Assembly: GCA_011049465.1 (NCBI GenBank) | Contig: DSBP01000018.1 | Location: 1 to 10,111, forward strand | Direction: 5' to 3' | Length of the DNA: 10,111 nt | Source: a bacterium | Lineage (GTDB): Bacteria > Oederibacteriota > PGYV01 > DSBP01 | Shown here: positions 1 through 9,400 of the stretch, piece after piece | Layout of the letters: every line of letters begins with the position of its first letter | Position numbering within the stretch: the first letter of the stretch is position 1 | Program-made: the position numbers and the translations under genes | The notes under the pieces: model-generated | The model's input: only the letters and a program-made list of their open reading frames with translations | Told to the model about the DNA's origin: nothing | The model's database searches: none

Positions 1-273
1 ATTCGGCACAATATCCTGTATCCACCCCATGTTTTTTTCCGCCGCGTTTTGCAGCAGCCGCTCCAGCCCCTCTTCCCCTCCTGCTTCTTCCGATATTTTT
101 CCGGGATTTACAACATCATAACCGTGAGGGCTTCCTTTTCTGGAGCTGAATACGGGGGAGGCATATATTTCCGTTATTCCCAGCTCCTTCAGGTATTCCA
201 GAATATCGAAGGCATTGCTGAAAGTAAAACCGGAATTAAACTGGAGCCTGTACGCAGCGCCGGGAACCCGCAT
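1..273 (-). CDS. treY: Malto-oligosyltrehalose synthase, N-terminal part (runs off left edge)
   Basis: Only the first 91 residues are in the window; the frame is open to base 1. TreY (GH13) isomerises the reducing-end α-1,4 bond of a maltooligosaccharide to an α,α-1,1 bond, giving maltooligosyl-trehalose, the substrate of TreZ. The fragment matches the start of the TreY (β/α)8 barrel: GAAYRLQFNSGFTF at about residues 5-18, LGITEIYASPVFSSRKGS then HGYDVVNP at about 36-62, GGEEGLERLL at about 69-78, and QDIVPN just before the edge. The HGYDVV and DIVPN motifs are GH13 conserved regions in TreY form. The catalytic residues lie beyond the window. The ATG overlaps the upstream GH57 gene's TGA by one base (TGATG), and a GAGGT Shine-Dalgarno lies 7 nt upstream, so the start is well supported and translation is probably coupled. 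The cytoplasmic location is inferred from the absence of a signal peptide. Confidence 0.95.
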   Translation of the reverse strand, partial: MRVPGAAYRLQFNSGFTFSNAFDILEYLKELGITEIYASPVFSSRKGSPHGYDVVNPGKISEEAGGEEGLERLLQNAAEKNMGWIQDIVPN

Positions 274-2693
274 CAGTCGTACCTCACTCCGAGCGATTCT
301 CCGGCTGAAACAAACTGCTCTATCCACGTTTTCGCGCTTTCATCCCCCGTGCGGGCAGCTGCTTTTGCCTTTTCAAAATGTTTTTCCCCCGCCCTGAAAA
401 ACAGGTTCTGCGCCCGCCAGAGTTCTGCGTTTATATCCAGTTCCTTTACGGCCTTTAATATGCCGCTTATCTTCTCAAGCAGGGCCGCGTCCTCTGTGTC
501 TTCGTAAAATTTTTCCATAATGCCCGCTATCTCCTCTCCCACCACAAAAGCCAGCGCTTTCCTGTCCGTATTTACGCCCCATTTCTTCACCTCGCTTATG
601 AACCGCCCAAGCTCCTCCGGAGAAGTGGGTTTCTTATCCAGTATAAGCCTCTTTATATCCTCGTTAATCACAAATTCCACCGCTGATATGAAAGGCTTTG
701 GTATGGACAGCCCCTTTTCCTTCAACGCCTGCATGATCGTGTAATTATTCTCATATATCTGCCTGAAAAAACCCTCTATGTCCCTGTAAACCCCCTCAAA
801 AATCTCGTTTAATATTTTTTCCTGCTCGTCCCTGAAGAGGTGCCACAGAGAGAAACTATGGCTCTCAAAATGTTTTTCTATCAGCTTGATTACCTCCTGC
901 ACCTCCCCCTTGGAAAAGGACTCGAGGAGTTCTTCTTTCATTACACCATAAGCCTCGTCTCCGGCATAATCCCTCACTCCCGCAATAAGATTGTGGTCCC
1001 CGAGGTGCAAAACAGCATAGCTTACGGTCTCTTCCTCTGCCGTTACAAGCGAGCGCATCTTTGCCTTGCCCGTGGAAAACTTATGGCGGCCCGCGCCTGT
1101 CTTATTAAGCTCAAGGTTTTTCACCTCAAATGAATATATTCTTACATCCTCCGGGTATTCCCTGAATATTGTCGTGACCGCGAAATGCACACCCACCCTT
1201 AAAAGGTCAATGATTGAGGGCCTGATAAACATATCATAAATTTTTGCGCCGTCCTTAAATTCCGGTATGTTCGAGGGCGCCTCTGCCAGCATTTTTACAA
1301 AATCCGCTTCAACGTCAACCCCGGCCGTCTCCTTTAAGAGCTGCAATACTCTTGCGCCGTATTTTATTATCTGCGTGGTTTCTATCCCTGATATTTCATC
1401 AAAAAACCAGCCGCAGCTCGTGTACATAAAAAGGCTGTTTTTCTGCATCTCAAGGAGTTTAAGCGCCGTTATCACCTCATGCTGCGCAAGCTCTTTTGCC
1501 GCGTGTTTTTCAAAGAACCCGGCGGCGCTGTCCTCAGACATCACATCTATATAATCATTTCTCGCTTCCCACGGGTTTTTCAGGTACGCGGGAGCTTTTT
1601 GCTCAAACGCTCCGGCTGCCCTGTCACTCAGCATGTCCAAAGCGCGGCGCAGCGGCGCGCGCCACTCCTGTTTCCATCCCGGATTCATTCCCGAATTGCA
1701 CCCGCAAGCCGATTTCCAGCGTTCAACGCCGTGAACACAGCTCCACGAACTGCCGTCAAATATGCGCGCCTCCCACACAGGCGGGAATTTCTCAAAATAT
1801 TCCCCGTATATTGTTATATTTGCCTCTTTGTTCTTCTCTATCCTATGAATGCAATAGGCCAGCGCCATCTCCCCGTGTTTTTGATGATGCCCGTAGGTCT
1901 CTCCGTCAGTCGCCACATGCGCCAGTTCGGGCCCGTTTTCCTCCTCTGAAAAGAGAGAGAGGAGCCTGTTGGCAAAATTATCACCGTTTTTCAGCAGGTC
2001 GCCGAACCCCAGATCCCTTGATACGGGCCCGTCATAGAAAAAGAGCGCTATCTCTTTACCCGAACCAAGCACGCATTTATATGGCCTTCGCGGGTCAACC
2101 TTTTCTCCGGACACATCCGTCCATTCTGCGGAACCCGGCTCTTTTATCTCTTTTGCCTGGTTTGGCGCGAGTATTGTGAATTTAATCCCGTTTTCAGCCA
2201 GCAGTTCAAGCGTCTCATTGTCAGCCGCAGTCTCCGCGAGCCACATGCCTTCGGGCATCCTCTTGAACCGCCTCTTAAAATCCTCTATTCCCCATTTTAT
2301 CTGCGTCTCCCTGTCGCGCCTGTTCGCGAGCGGCATTATTATGTGATTATAAACCTGCGCGATTGCCGCGCCGTGCCCCGAGAAATTCTTCATCGATTCC
2401 CTGTCAGCCTCAAGAACCGCCTCGTAAACGTCCGGCCTGTGGCACTCGAGCCAGGAGAGCAGCGTGGCCCCGAAATTAAAACTTATTTTGGAATAATTAT
2501 TAACTATCTCCGTTATCTTGCTGTCTCCATCAAGAATCCGCGAGGCCGCATTGGGCGCATAGCACTCGGCGGTGATTCGTTCGTTCCAGTCATGATACGG
2601 ATAGGCTGAATCCTGTTTTTCTATTGTTGACAGCCACGGATTCTCCCTCGGCGGCTGGTAAAAATGGCCGTGTATGCATATGTGCTTTTTCAT
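273..2693 (-). CDS. GH57 family protein with DUF3536 region; function unknown
   Basis: An 806-aa protein recognised as a GH57-type (β/α)7-barrel protein with a DUF3536 extension. The N-terminus IHGHFYQPPRENPW (residues 7-20) corresponds to GH57 conserved region 1 (HQPH-like). Glu154 in GMWLAETA is the expected nucleophile, and Asp263 in ATDGETYGHH is the expected acid/base; both are assigned by motif, not by alignment. A cysteine-containing motif, HGVERWKSACGC, lies at 321-332, and a conserved-looking MYTSCGWFFDEISGIE at 423-438. The rest (about 370-806) is largely charged and helix-like. There is no signal peptide or membrane segment, so it is probably cytoplasmic. Known GH57 activities include α-amylase, 4-α-glucanotransferase, amylopullulanase and branching enzyme; I know of no firm assignment for the DUF3536 subgroup. 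It starts within treZ (ATGA overlap, GAGGAG 9 nt upstream) and its TGA overlaps the treY start, so it probably acts on α-glucan feeding TreY. Debranching, in place of TreX, is the leading guess; amylase or glucanotransferase remain possible. Confidence 0.88.
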   Translation of the reverse strand: MKKHICIHGHFYQPPRENPWLSTIEKQDSAYPYHDWNERITAECYAPNAASRILDGDSKITEIVNNYSKISFNFGATLLSWLECHRPDVYEAVLEADRESMKNFSGHGAAIAQVYNHIIMPLANRRDRETQIKWGIEDFKRRFKRMPEGMWLAETAADNETLELLAENGIKFTILAPNQAKEIKEPGSAEWTDVSGEKVDPRRPYKCVLGSGKEIALFFYDGPVSRDLGFGDLLKNGDNFANRLLSLFSEEENGPELAHVATDGETYGHHQKHGEMALAYCIHRIEKNKEANITIYGEYFEKFPPVWEARIFDGSSWSCVHGVERWKSACGCNSGMNPGWKQEWRAPLRRALDMLSDRAAGAFEQKAPAYLKNPWEARNDYIDVMSEDSAAGFFEKHAAKELAQHEVITALKLLEMQKNSLFMYTSCGWFFDEISGIETTQIIKYGARVLQLLKETAGVDVEADFVKMLAEAPSNIPEFKDGAKIYDMFIRPSIIDLLRVGVHFAVTTIFREYPEDVRIYSFEVKNLELNKTGAGRHKFSTGKAKMRSLVTAEEETVSYAVLHLGDHNLIAGVRDYAGDEAYGVMKEELLESFSKGEVQEVIKLIEKHFESHSFSLWHLFRDEQEKILNEIFEGVYRDIEGFFRQIYENNYTIMQALKEKGLSIPKPFISAVEFVINEDIKRLILDKKPTSPEELGRFISEVKKWGVNTDRKALAFVVGEEIAGIMEKFYEDTEDAALLEKISGILKAVKELDINAELWRAQNLFFRAGEKHFEKAKAAARTGDESAKTWIEQFVSAGESLGVRYD
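281..285 (-). promoter_or_regulatory. Ribosome binding site of treY, inside the GH57 gene
   Basis: GAGGT on the minus strand, 7 nt upstream of the treY ATG (271-273), lies within the last codons of the GH57 gene. The TGATG stop-start overlap plus this site fix the treY start. Confidence 0.75.
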
Positions 2694-4474
2694 GCTTTTC
2701 TTCTCCTCAGTATAACCGCCGTATAAGGGCTGATTTTTATCTTTCTCCCCGCAGCCTTTGCGCCTGCTCCTTCACCATAGGAATATAATAACACATCCCA
2801 CCGGCCCCGGGGAAGCGCCGCGTCCCTGTCGCTTCCTCCAAAATTGTAAACACAGCAATAAACCCCGGTTTTGTTTTTAATCTCAACTCTTATCACCCCC
2901 CGGTTTTCTTCTGTGCTGTATGAAGCCCTGCAGCATCCGGCCTCCCGTCTTATCTTTATGAGTTCCCTGTAATAAGCTGCCATCTCTCTTTTTTTACCGC
3001 TTTCTTCAATGTTCCATGAAAGCTTTGACTTGTTAAACGTCTCCTCTGCCTGCGGGTCCGGCGGTTCAAGAGCGCCCATAAACCCCTCAAACTCTTTTTT
3101 CCTGCCCTCACGCACACCGCGTATCAGCGCCTCATCATTGTGGCTTGTAAAATATAAAAAAGGCGCGGCTTCCCCGTATTCCTCCCCCATAAAAAGCAGG
3201 GGCACATAGGGAGACATCAATGTAAAAGCAGCGGCGAGTTTTGCCTTTTTTTCGCCGGCAAGCGAAATCAGCCTGCCGCCGTGGGCCCTGTTTCCTGTCT
3301 GGTCGTGGTTCTGTGAGAAAACCGTAAACCTGCAGGCCGGTATATTTACCGCGCTGTTCCCGTGCCTCCTCTTTCTAAAACACGAATATATTCCGTCATA
3401 TACAAACGGCGACCTTAAAACCTTTACAAGCTGCGCCGTGCCCCCAAAATCCGTATAATACCCGCTCTTCTCGCCGGTCAGGACGCTGTGAAGCGAGTGG
3501 TGAAAATCATCGGCCCACTGAGCGTCAAGCCCGTACCCGCCCTGCTTTACGGGCCGCACAATACGCGAATCATTAAGGTCGCTCTCGGCTATTACATTTA
3601 TTATCCTGCCCGTTTTTGCCGCGTAATCACACACCCTCTCCTTTATCTCCGCGAGAATGTGCTTCGCGCTGAAATCAAATATGGCGTGGACAGCATCCAG
3701 CCTTAACCCGTCAATATGGAATTCATCAAGCCAGTAAAGCGCGTTTTCAATTATATAATCCCTTACCCCGCCGGACCACGCGCCGTCATAGTTTACGGCA
3801 TCTCCCCATGGTGTCTTATACGCCGAAGTAAAGTACGGCCCGTAAACGCCCGTATAGTTCCCCTCGGGCCCGAGGTGGTTATATACAACATCAAGGATAA
3901 CCGCGATTTTATTTTTATGGCACTCATTTACAAAACTTTTCAGCCCTTCAGTCCCGCCGTATGTGTTTTGAACAGCGTAAAGATAGGCCCCGTCATAACC
4001 CCAGTTTCTCGCGCCCGGAAACTGCGCCACGGGCATAACTTCAACAGCATTGATACCCATGTCTTTTAAATGCTTTATCCTGCCGGCTGCCGCCTCAAAC
4101 GTACCTTTGCCCGTAAAGACTCCCGCATGAAGTTCATATATTACCATATCTGCTGTCTTTATCCCTTTAAACCCTCTGTCGCTCCACTTAAACGCGCTGT
4201 GGTCAATTACCTCTGACGCGCCGTGAACGCCCCCGGGCTGATAAAAAGAGGCCGGGTCAGGCCTCGGCTCTGCCCCTTCCACAGAATACATGTATTTTTG
4301 GCCGGGAAGGGCGCCCTTAACCATAACCTCAAAATATCCGCTCTCATCTTTTTTCATGGGAACAACCCGCGGCCCGCCCCGTCCGGACAGGACAAGCTCA
4401 ACAGCCTCTTTTTCAGGCGCCCAAACCCTGAAGAGGCAGCCCTTCCCCTTTTTATAATGCGCTCCCGGCCTCAT
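2690..4474 (-). CDS. treZ: Malto-oligosyltrehalose trehalohydrolase
   Basis: A 594-aa GH13 enzyme that hydrolyses the α-1,4 bond next to the trehalose unit of maltooligosyl-trehalose, releasing free trehalose; it is the second step after TreY. An N-terminal E-set/CBM48-like domain (about 1-95, with FRVWAPEKEAVEL) is followed by the barrel: VIYELHAGVFTGKGTF at 111-126, AVILDVVYNH at 191-200, nucleophile Asp260 in GLRLDAVHA, acid/base Glu297 in IAESDLND, and Asp391 in SQNHDQTGNR. The SQNHDQTGNR motif and the DDFHHSLHSVLTGE block (322-335) are typical of TreZ rather than GlgB or GlgX. The length is normal for the family and all three catalytic residues are present. The ATG directly abuts the glgB TAA, with an AGGGTG site 9 nt upstream inside glgB. 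The last four bases overlap the next start (ATGA). No signal peptide, so cytoplasmic. Confidence 0.96.
   Translation of the reverse strand: MRPGAHYKKGKGCLFRVWAPEKEAVELVLSGRGGPRVVPMKKDESGYFEVMVKGALPGQKYMYSVEGAEPRPDPASFYQPGGVHGASEVIDHSAFKWSDRGFKGIKTADMVIYELHAGVFTGKGTFEAAAGRIKHLKDMGINAVEVMPVAQFPGARNWGYDGAYLYAVQNTYGGTEGLKSFVNECHKNKIAVILDVVYNHLGPEGNYTGVYGPYFTSAYKTPWGDAVNYDGAWSGGVRDYIIENALYWLDEFHIDGLRLDAVHAIFDFSAKHILAEIKERVCDYAAKTGRIINVIAESDLNDSRIVRPVKQGGYGLDAQWADDFHHSLHSVLTGEKSGYYTDFGGTAQLVKVLRSPFVYDGIYSCFRKRRHGNSAVNIPACRFTVFSQNHDQTGNRAHGGRLISLAGEKKAKLAAAFTLMSPYVPLLFMGEEYGEAAPFLYFTSHNDEALIRGVREGRKKEFEGFMGALEPPDPQAEETFNKSKLSWNIEESGKKREMAAYYRELIKIRREAGCCRASYSTEENRGVIRVEIKNKTGVYCCVYNFGGSDRDAALPRGRWDVLLYSYGEGAGAKAAGRKIKISPYTAVILRRRKA
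2703..2708 (-). promoter_or_regulatory. Ribosome binding site of the GH57 gene, inside treZ
   Basis: GAGGAG on the minus strand encodes part of the Arg-rich TreZ C-terminus (LRRRKA) and lies 9 nt upstream of the GH57 ATG, which overlaps the treZ TGA as ATGA. It supports this start and translational coupling. Confidence 0.8.
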
Positions 4475-6394
4475 TTAAGGATTCACCCTTTTTTTGAAAA
4501 ATAAAACCCCAAGAGGCGGCACCGTAAGCGTCGCGGAATTTCCCATGCCATGCGCCTCAAACGGAAAAACATGCACTCCGCCGTAATTGCCCGCGCCGCT
4601 TCCTCCGTATTCTTTCGCGTCGCTGTTTAAAATTTCGTCCCAGAAACCCGATGACGGGAACCCGAGCGTATAATGATGCCTGGCGACAGGCGTAAAATTA
4701 CAGACAATCACAATATCATCGTCTTCATTTTCCCCCTTCCTGATAAAACTTATGACAGATTCCTCGAAATTCCTGCAGTCAATCCACCGGAACCCTTCAT
4801 ATGTAAAATCACGCTCATAAAGCGCGGGCTGGCTCTTATAAACCCTGTTTAAATCACCGGTCCATTTTTGAACCCCTGCGTGAAGCGGGGTTTCTGCCGC
4901 GGCCCAGTCAACACTGCCGTTAAAATCCCACTCCGCCCACTGTCCTATTTCGCAGCCCATGAAAAGCGTCTTTTTCCCCGGATGTGCGTACATATATCCC
5001 AAAAGCGCCCTCACCCCGGCCATTTTCTGCCAGTCATCGCCCGGCATCTTTCCCGCAAGCGAACCCTTCCCGTGCACAACCTCGTCGTGTGAAAAAGGCA
5101 GCATAAAATTTTCGGAAAAGGCGTACATAAGGCTGAAAGTCAGCTTGTCGTGATTATATTTTCTGTAAACAGGATCCTCGGATATGTAGGAGAGAGTGTC
5201 ATTCATCCATCCCATGTTCCATTTAAGCCCGAATCCAAGCCCTCCGGTGTAAACCGGCTTGGATACCATGGGCCATGCTGTTGATTCCTCGGCGATTGTC
5301 TGGGTTCCGGGATATTCCCCGTATACCGTCTCATTAAACCTTTTCAGGAACTCAATGGCCTCGATATTCTCATTGCCGCCGTATTTATTGGGTTCCCACT
5401 CGCCTTCTTTGCGGGAATAGTCAAGGTAAAGCATTGAAGCCACCGCGTCAACACGCAGGCCGTCAGCGTGATACTTGTCAAGCCAGAAAAGCGCGTTGCT
5501 TATCAGAAAATTTTTTACCTCGTTCCTGCCGTAATTGAATATTGCGCTTTTCCAGTCGGGATGAAACCCTTTTCTTTTGTCCTCGTGCTCATATAAATGC
5601 GTGCCGTCAAAGAAACCGAGGCCGTACTCGTCCGTCGGGAAATGCGACGGCACCCAGTCAAGAATCACTCCTATCCCCGCCCTGTGCAGTGAATCAATAA
5701 GAAACATAAAATCCTGCGGCGTGCCGAACCTTGATGTGGGAGCGAAATACCCGCCTGTCTGATAGCCCCACGAGCCGTAAAAAGGATGCTCCATGACAGG
5801 CATGAGCTCCACATGGGTAAAACCTGTCTTCAAAACATACTCAGTCAGTTCAACAGCAAGCTCCCTGTAGCTCAGCGACTCAACCCCGCTCTTTTTCCTC
5901 CACGAGCCCAGGTGCACCTCATAAACCGACATCGGCGCTTTAATCGAATTTTTTTCATGCCTGCTTTTCATCCATTCGGAATCGGCCCACTCATATTCGA
6001 GCCCCCACACAATGGAGGCTGTCTTTGGCGCTATTTCCCAGAAGAACCCGTACGGGTCCCCCTTTTCAACAGAATAGCCCCTCACAGAAGAATCAATCTT
6101 GTATTTATACAGTTCTCCTTTTTTCATCCCCTCTACAAAACCCTCCCAGATGCCCGAACTGTCGGCCCTGGCAAAGAGCCTGTGGCTTCCCGGCTGCCAG
6201 TTGTTAAACCTGCCGATGACAGATACGCATGACGCGTTCGGCGCCCACACCGAAAAAAAGACTCCCTTGCGCCCCTCAAACTCAGCCTCATGCGCGCCCA
6301 TCTTTTCATAAAGCCTGAAATGGCTCCCCTCTTTAAAATGGTATATATCCTTTTCCGTGAAAAGGGATTTTCCGCTTACAACGGTTTTATCCAT
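4475..6394 (-). CDS. glgB: 1,4-α-glucan branching enzyme (GH13)
   Basis: A 639-aa branching enzyme that moves α-1,4 oligoglucans to α-1,6 positions, here presumably on the polymer built by GlgE. It has an N-terminal CBM48 domain (about 40-120; FFSVWAPNASCVSVIGRFNNW) and then the barrel: VYEVHLGSWR at 158-166, HVELMPVMEHPFYGSWGYQ at 194-212, nucleophile Asp316 in DGLRVDAVASMLY, acid/base Glu369 in TIAEESTAWP, and Asp437 in SHDEVVHGKGSL. These are diagnostic GlgB signatures and separate it from TreZ. It lacks the extra N-terminal domain of the E. coli enzyme (728 aa), as many short-form GlgBs do. The C-terminal β-domain ends in TLTVPPLGVLFFKK. The ATG lies 9 bp after the treS stop. An AAAGGAGG site 14 nt upstream of it overlaps the end of treS, and a closer AGAGG lies 6 nt upstream. 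All three catalytic residues are intact. Confidence 0.97.
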   Translation of the reverse strand: MDKTVVSGKSLFTEKDIYHFKEGSHFRLYEKMGAHEAEFEGRKGVFFSVWAPNASCVSVIGRFNNWQPGSHRLFARADSSGIWEGFVEGMKKGELYKYKIDSSVRGYSVEKGDPYGFFWEIAPKTASIVWGLEYEWADSEWMKSRHEKNSIKAPMSVYEVHLGSWRKKSGVESLSYRELAVELTEYVLKTGFTHVELMPVMEHPFYGSWGYQTGGYFAPTSRFGTPQDFMFLIDSLHRAGIGVILDWVPSHFPTDEYGLGFFDGTHLYEHEDKRKGFHPDWKSAIFNYGRNEVKNFLISNALFWLDKYHADGLRVDAVASMLYLDYSRKEGEWEPNKYGGNENIEAIEFLKRFNETVYGEYPGTQTIAEESTAWPMVSKPVYTGGLGFGLKWNMGWMNDTLSYISEDPVYRKYNHDKLTFSLMYAFSENFMLPFSHDEVVHGKGSLAGKMPGDDWQKMAGVRALLGYMYAHPGKKTLFMGCEIGQWAEWDFNGSVDWAAAETPLHAGVQKWTGDLNRVYKSQPALYERDFTYEGFRWIDCRNFEESVISFIRKGENEDDDIVIVCNFTPVARHHYTLGFPSSGFWDEILNSDAKEYGGSGAGNYGGVHVFPFEAHGMGNSATLTVPPLGVLFFKKRVNP

Positions 6395-6400
6395 GCTTAA

Positions 6401-6416
6401 CCTCTAAACCTCCTTT
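6401..6416 (-). promoter_or_regulatory. glgB ribosome binding region overlapping the treS stop
   Basis: On the minus strand AAAGGAGG (6409-6416) forms the last treS sense codons (Lys-Glu-Val), just before its TAG at 6404-6406. It lies 14 nt from the glgB ATG, long for a Shine-Dalgarno. A second, weaker AGAGG (6401-6405) at 6-nt spacing overlaps the stop codon. The arrangement suggests reinitiation or coupling from treS into glgB. Confidence 0.7.
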
Positions 6417-9400
6417 GCAGTTATGGCTTTAATGCCTCTTACGGGTATCATTATCCAGTCGGGCCTGTTATTGGCCTCATAGGCTATCTCGTAAAGCGCC
6501 TTGTTAATCATATACGCGTCGTTTAAAACCGCGAAATCCTCCGGCTCTTCGGGCACAAGCCCGGAACCTTTTACTTTCTCCAGGTAGGAACCCTTAAACA
6601 TTTCAGCAACATACCTGTACCACGCAATCGCCCATGGCTCCATCTTTTCCGCGTCTTCGGGCCTTATTGCCGGATGTTTGAGAAGCGAAGCGTAAGCGAC
6701 ATAATGAAAGGAGCGCAGCATGCCCGCTATGTCACAGACAGGCGTGCGCTTGAGCCTGCGCTCGCTTAAAGGCCTGGCTGGTTCTCCCTCAAAATCTATG
6801 ATGGCAAAATCATTTCCCGTAAACAGCACCTGCCCGAGGTGATAATCCCCGTGAATTCTTATTATTTTCCCCTCCAGCTTTTTGTCCGTCATCCTTTTTA
6901 TCCTGCGGTCTATCTCTCCTTTGAGGGAGATTATCTCTTTTACCTCCTCTTTTGCCGCGCCTTCAATCCTGTTTTTGTTTTTGTCAAGAAGGTTGAAAAC
7001 AGCGGACGCAGAATTCTTCATGGACTGATAAACCGAACGCTGATAAAGAAGCGACAGCGGCTCGGGCGCGAAAGCGCCGCTGCTTTTCGGCGAAGAAAGC
7101 GCCAGGTGCATCTCGCCTGTCCTTGTACCCAAAAGGGATATCATATTTATAAAAAACTCTCCCACAAGGCTCCTGAACTGCTCTTCAGGGACCGCCTCCT
7201 CCTTTTGCCCTGTCATATCAGCGCCGCTCTTTTCAAGCTCCTCTTTTCTGGTAAAAATACGCTCATAAAATTTGCCCACATGCTCAAGCGCGTAGCTCCA
7301 GGCGTCTCCCTCATTAACCACAAAGGCCTGCATTGCCGCGGCTGACGAGGGCTGCTTATCGGGCCTGCTGTAGCGTATCATTCCGTAATAATCAGGCGTA
7401 AAACTGAAACCCGCGGGCCCGGTCAGCGCGTTCAAAATTTCAACTTCCGGGTTTTCGCCCTCCTCGCATCTCCTGAATATCTTAAGTATCGCCTTTGAGT
7501 TATATACTATAGAATTGTTGGACTGCTCCGCTCCTATTACATGTGACGGGAAAGCGCTCTCCCTTCCCTCGAATACCGCGCTGAACTTCGGCGTAACAGA
7601 GGCCTCAAGCCCGCCGTTTTTGCCCCTCACCCTCTTTTTCCCGCGCATCAAATCGAAGAGCCACGCGTGAAAATCTGGGTCCGATATGGAATCATATATT
7701 ACTCCGCTTTCCCCCGCGCATGAGGCCCTTGCAATGAGAGAATGCGGGTATCCGGACTCTATCAGGCCCGCTTCTTTGCCCCACGCCGTAAATACCGGGA
7801 TTATATAGGTTTCGGGCCTGCCCTCTGTATATGTAACCTCAACAACCAGTATCGCGCCTTCCCTGGCGCCGCTCGCGGCCGGAATGCTGTCAGAGACCGC
7901 TGCCCTCCTGATTGTCCGCCCCTTTCCTCCGAACCACCTTGCTGTTCTTATATATTTTTCAAGCGCTGCCCGCTCAAGCCGCGACACTGTCTCCGCTGTT
8001 ATTTTATTGCGCGTGTTTTCCGCCGCTTCTATGACAGGCAGCTCCTGCTGCCCGCTGTCCGCGTCCGAAGGGACATCATTAATAAGTGACATCCAAAAAT
8101 AGTTGTAGGGGCCGAGGGTAAACACATAGGGCTCTTTTTTTATCCTCGCGAAGCGGTTCTGGCTGAAGGCCTCCTCAGGCACCATCCCTTCATATTCCGA
8201 CAGGTCAATCTCAGCCGGCTGTGAGAACCGCGAGAGGTTAATGACGCCGAGTATCTTTTCGTCCCCGTATTCCCGGATAAAGGCAAAAACTTTTGGATTT
8301 GGCGGGGATAATATTTTCATGGTTCCCCTGCCGAATGCCGCGTATTTTTTCCTCATAGCTATTACCCTTTTTGTCCACCACAAAAGCGATGACAAATTCT
8401 TCTGCTGGCTGTCGACATTTACGGTCTCATAGTGGTATTCAGGGTCTATTATAACCGGAAGAAACAGCTGCTGGGGATTTGCCCCTGAAAAACCGGCATT
8501 TCGTGATCCATTCCACTGCATCGGCGTCCTTACGCCGTCGCGGTCGCCCAGGTAATAGTTGTCGCCCATGCCGATTTCATCCCCATAATATATGACGGGA
8601 GTGCCCGGCATTGAAAGAAGCAGTATGTTCATGACCTCAACCTTTCGCCTGTTGTTCCACAAAAGCGGGGCCAGCCTGCGGCGTATGCCGAGGTTTATTT
8701 TCGCGCGCGGGTCAGCCGCGTAAAAGCTGTACATGGAGTCGCGCTCCTCGTCGGTTACCATCTCCAGCGTGAGCTCGTCATGGTTTCTCAGAAACATGGC
8801 CCACTGCGCGTTGTCGGGAATTTTCTCCTCCGCCCCCTCCATTATATTTACAAGCGGAAACCTGTCCTCAAGCTGTATTGCCATAAACATCCTCGGCATA
8901 ACCGGAAAATGAAATGCCATGTTGCACTCATCCCCGTCTCCAAAATATTTTATCGCGTCCTCGGGCCACTGATTTGCCTCGGCAAGAAGCATTTTGTTTT
9001 TGAATTTTGAGTCAACGTGTTTGCGCAGTTCTTTCAGGAACGCGTGCGTCTCCGGCAGGTTCTCGCAGTTGGTCCCGTCTTTCTCAAAGAGATAGGGCAC
9101 TGCGTCAAGCCTCATTCCGTCAACGCCCATTTTGAACCAGTAATCAATCACGTCAAACATGGCCTTTTTAACTTCAGGATTCTCAAAATTTAAGTCCGGC
9201 TGGTGGGAGTAGAATCTGTGCCAGTAGTATTCTCCGGCCACCGGGTCCCATGCCCAGTTCGACGACTCAAAATCCTTGAATATTATCCTGGCGTCCCTGT
9301 ACTTATCCGTTGTGCCGCTCCACACATAATAATCCCGGTGCTTTGAGCCCTTAGACGATGTCCTCGCCCGCTCAAACCACGGATGCTTGTCCGACGTGTG

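Noticed and set aside
49..507. Plus-strand open frame of 152 codons spanning the treY/GH57 junction
   Set aside because: It is antisense to two well-supported genes and its translation is low-complexity with no recognisable family; it is a shadow frame.
1479..2179. Two long overlapping plus-strand open frames (156 and 227 codons)
   Set aside because: They lie wholly opposite the GH57 coding sequence, are rich in Arg, Pro and Ser as expected from a reversed coding frame, show no known domain, and have no supporting ribosome binding site that I can see.
273..2693. Naming the GH57 gene as treX, amyA or a GH57 branching enzyme
   Set aside because: The motifs place it in GH57 with DUF3536, not GH13 TreX, and I cannot tie this subgroup to a tested activity; a gene symbol would overstate the evidence.
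6839..7345. Plus-strand open frame of 168 codons opposite the maltokinase domain
   Set aside because: The minus-strand frame has clear maltokinase motifs throughout this interval; the antisense translation has no recognisable domain.
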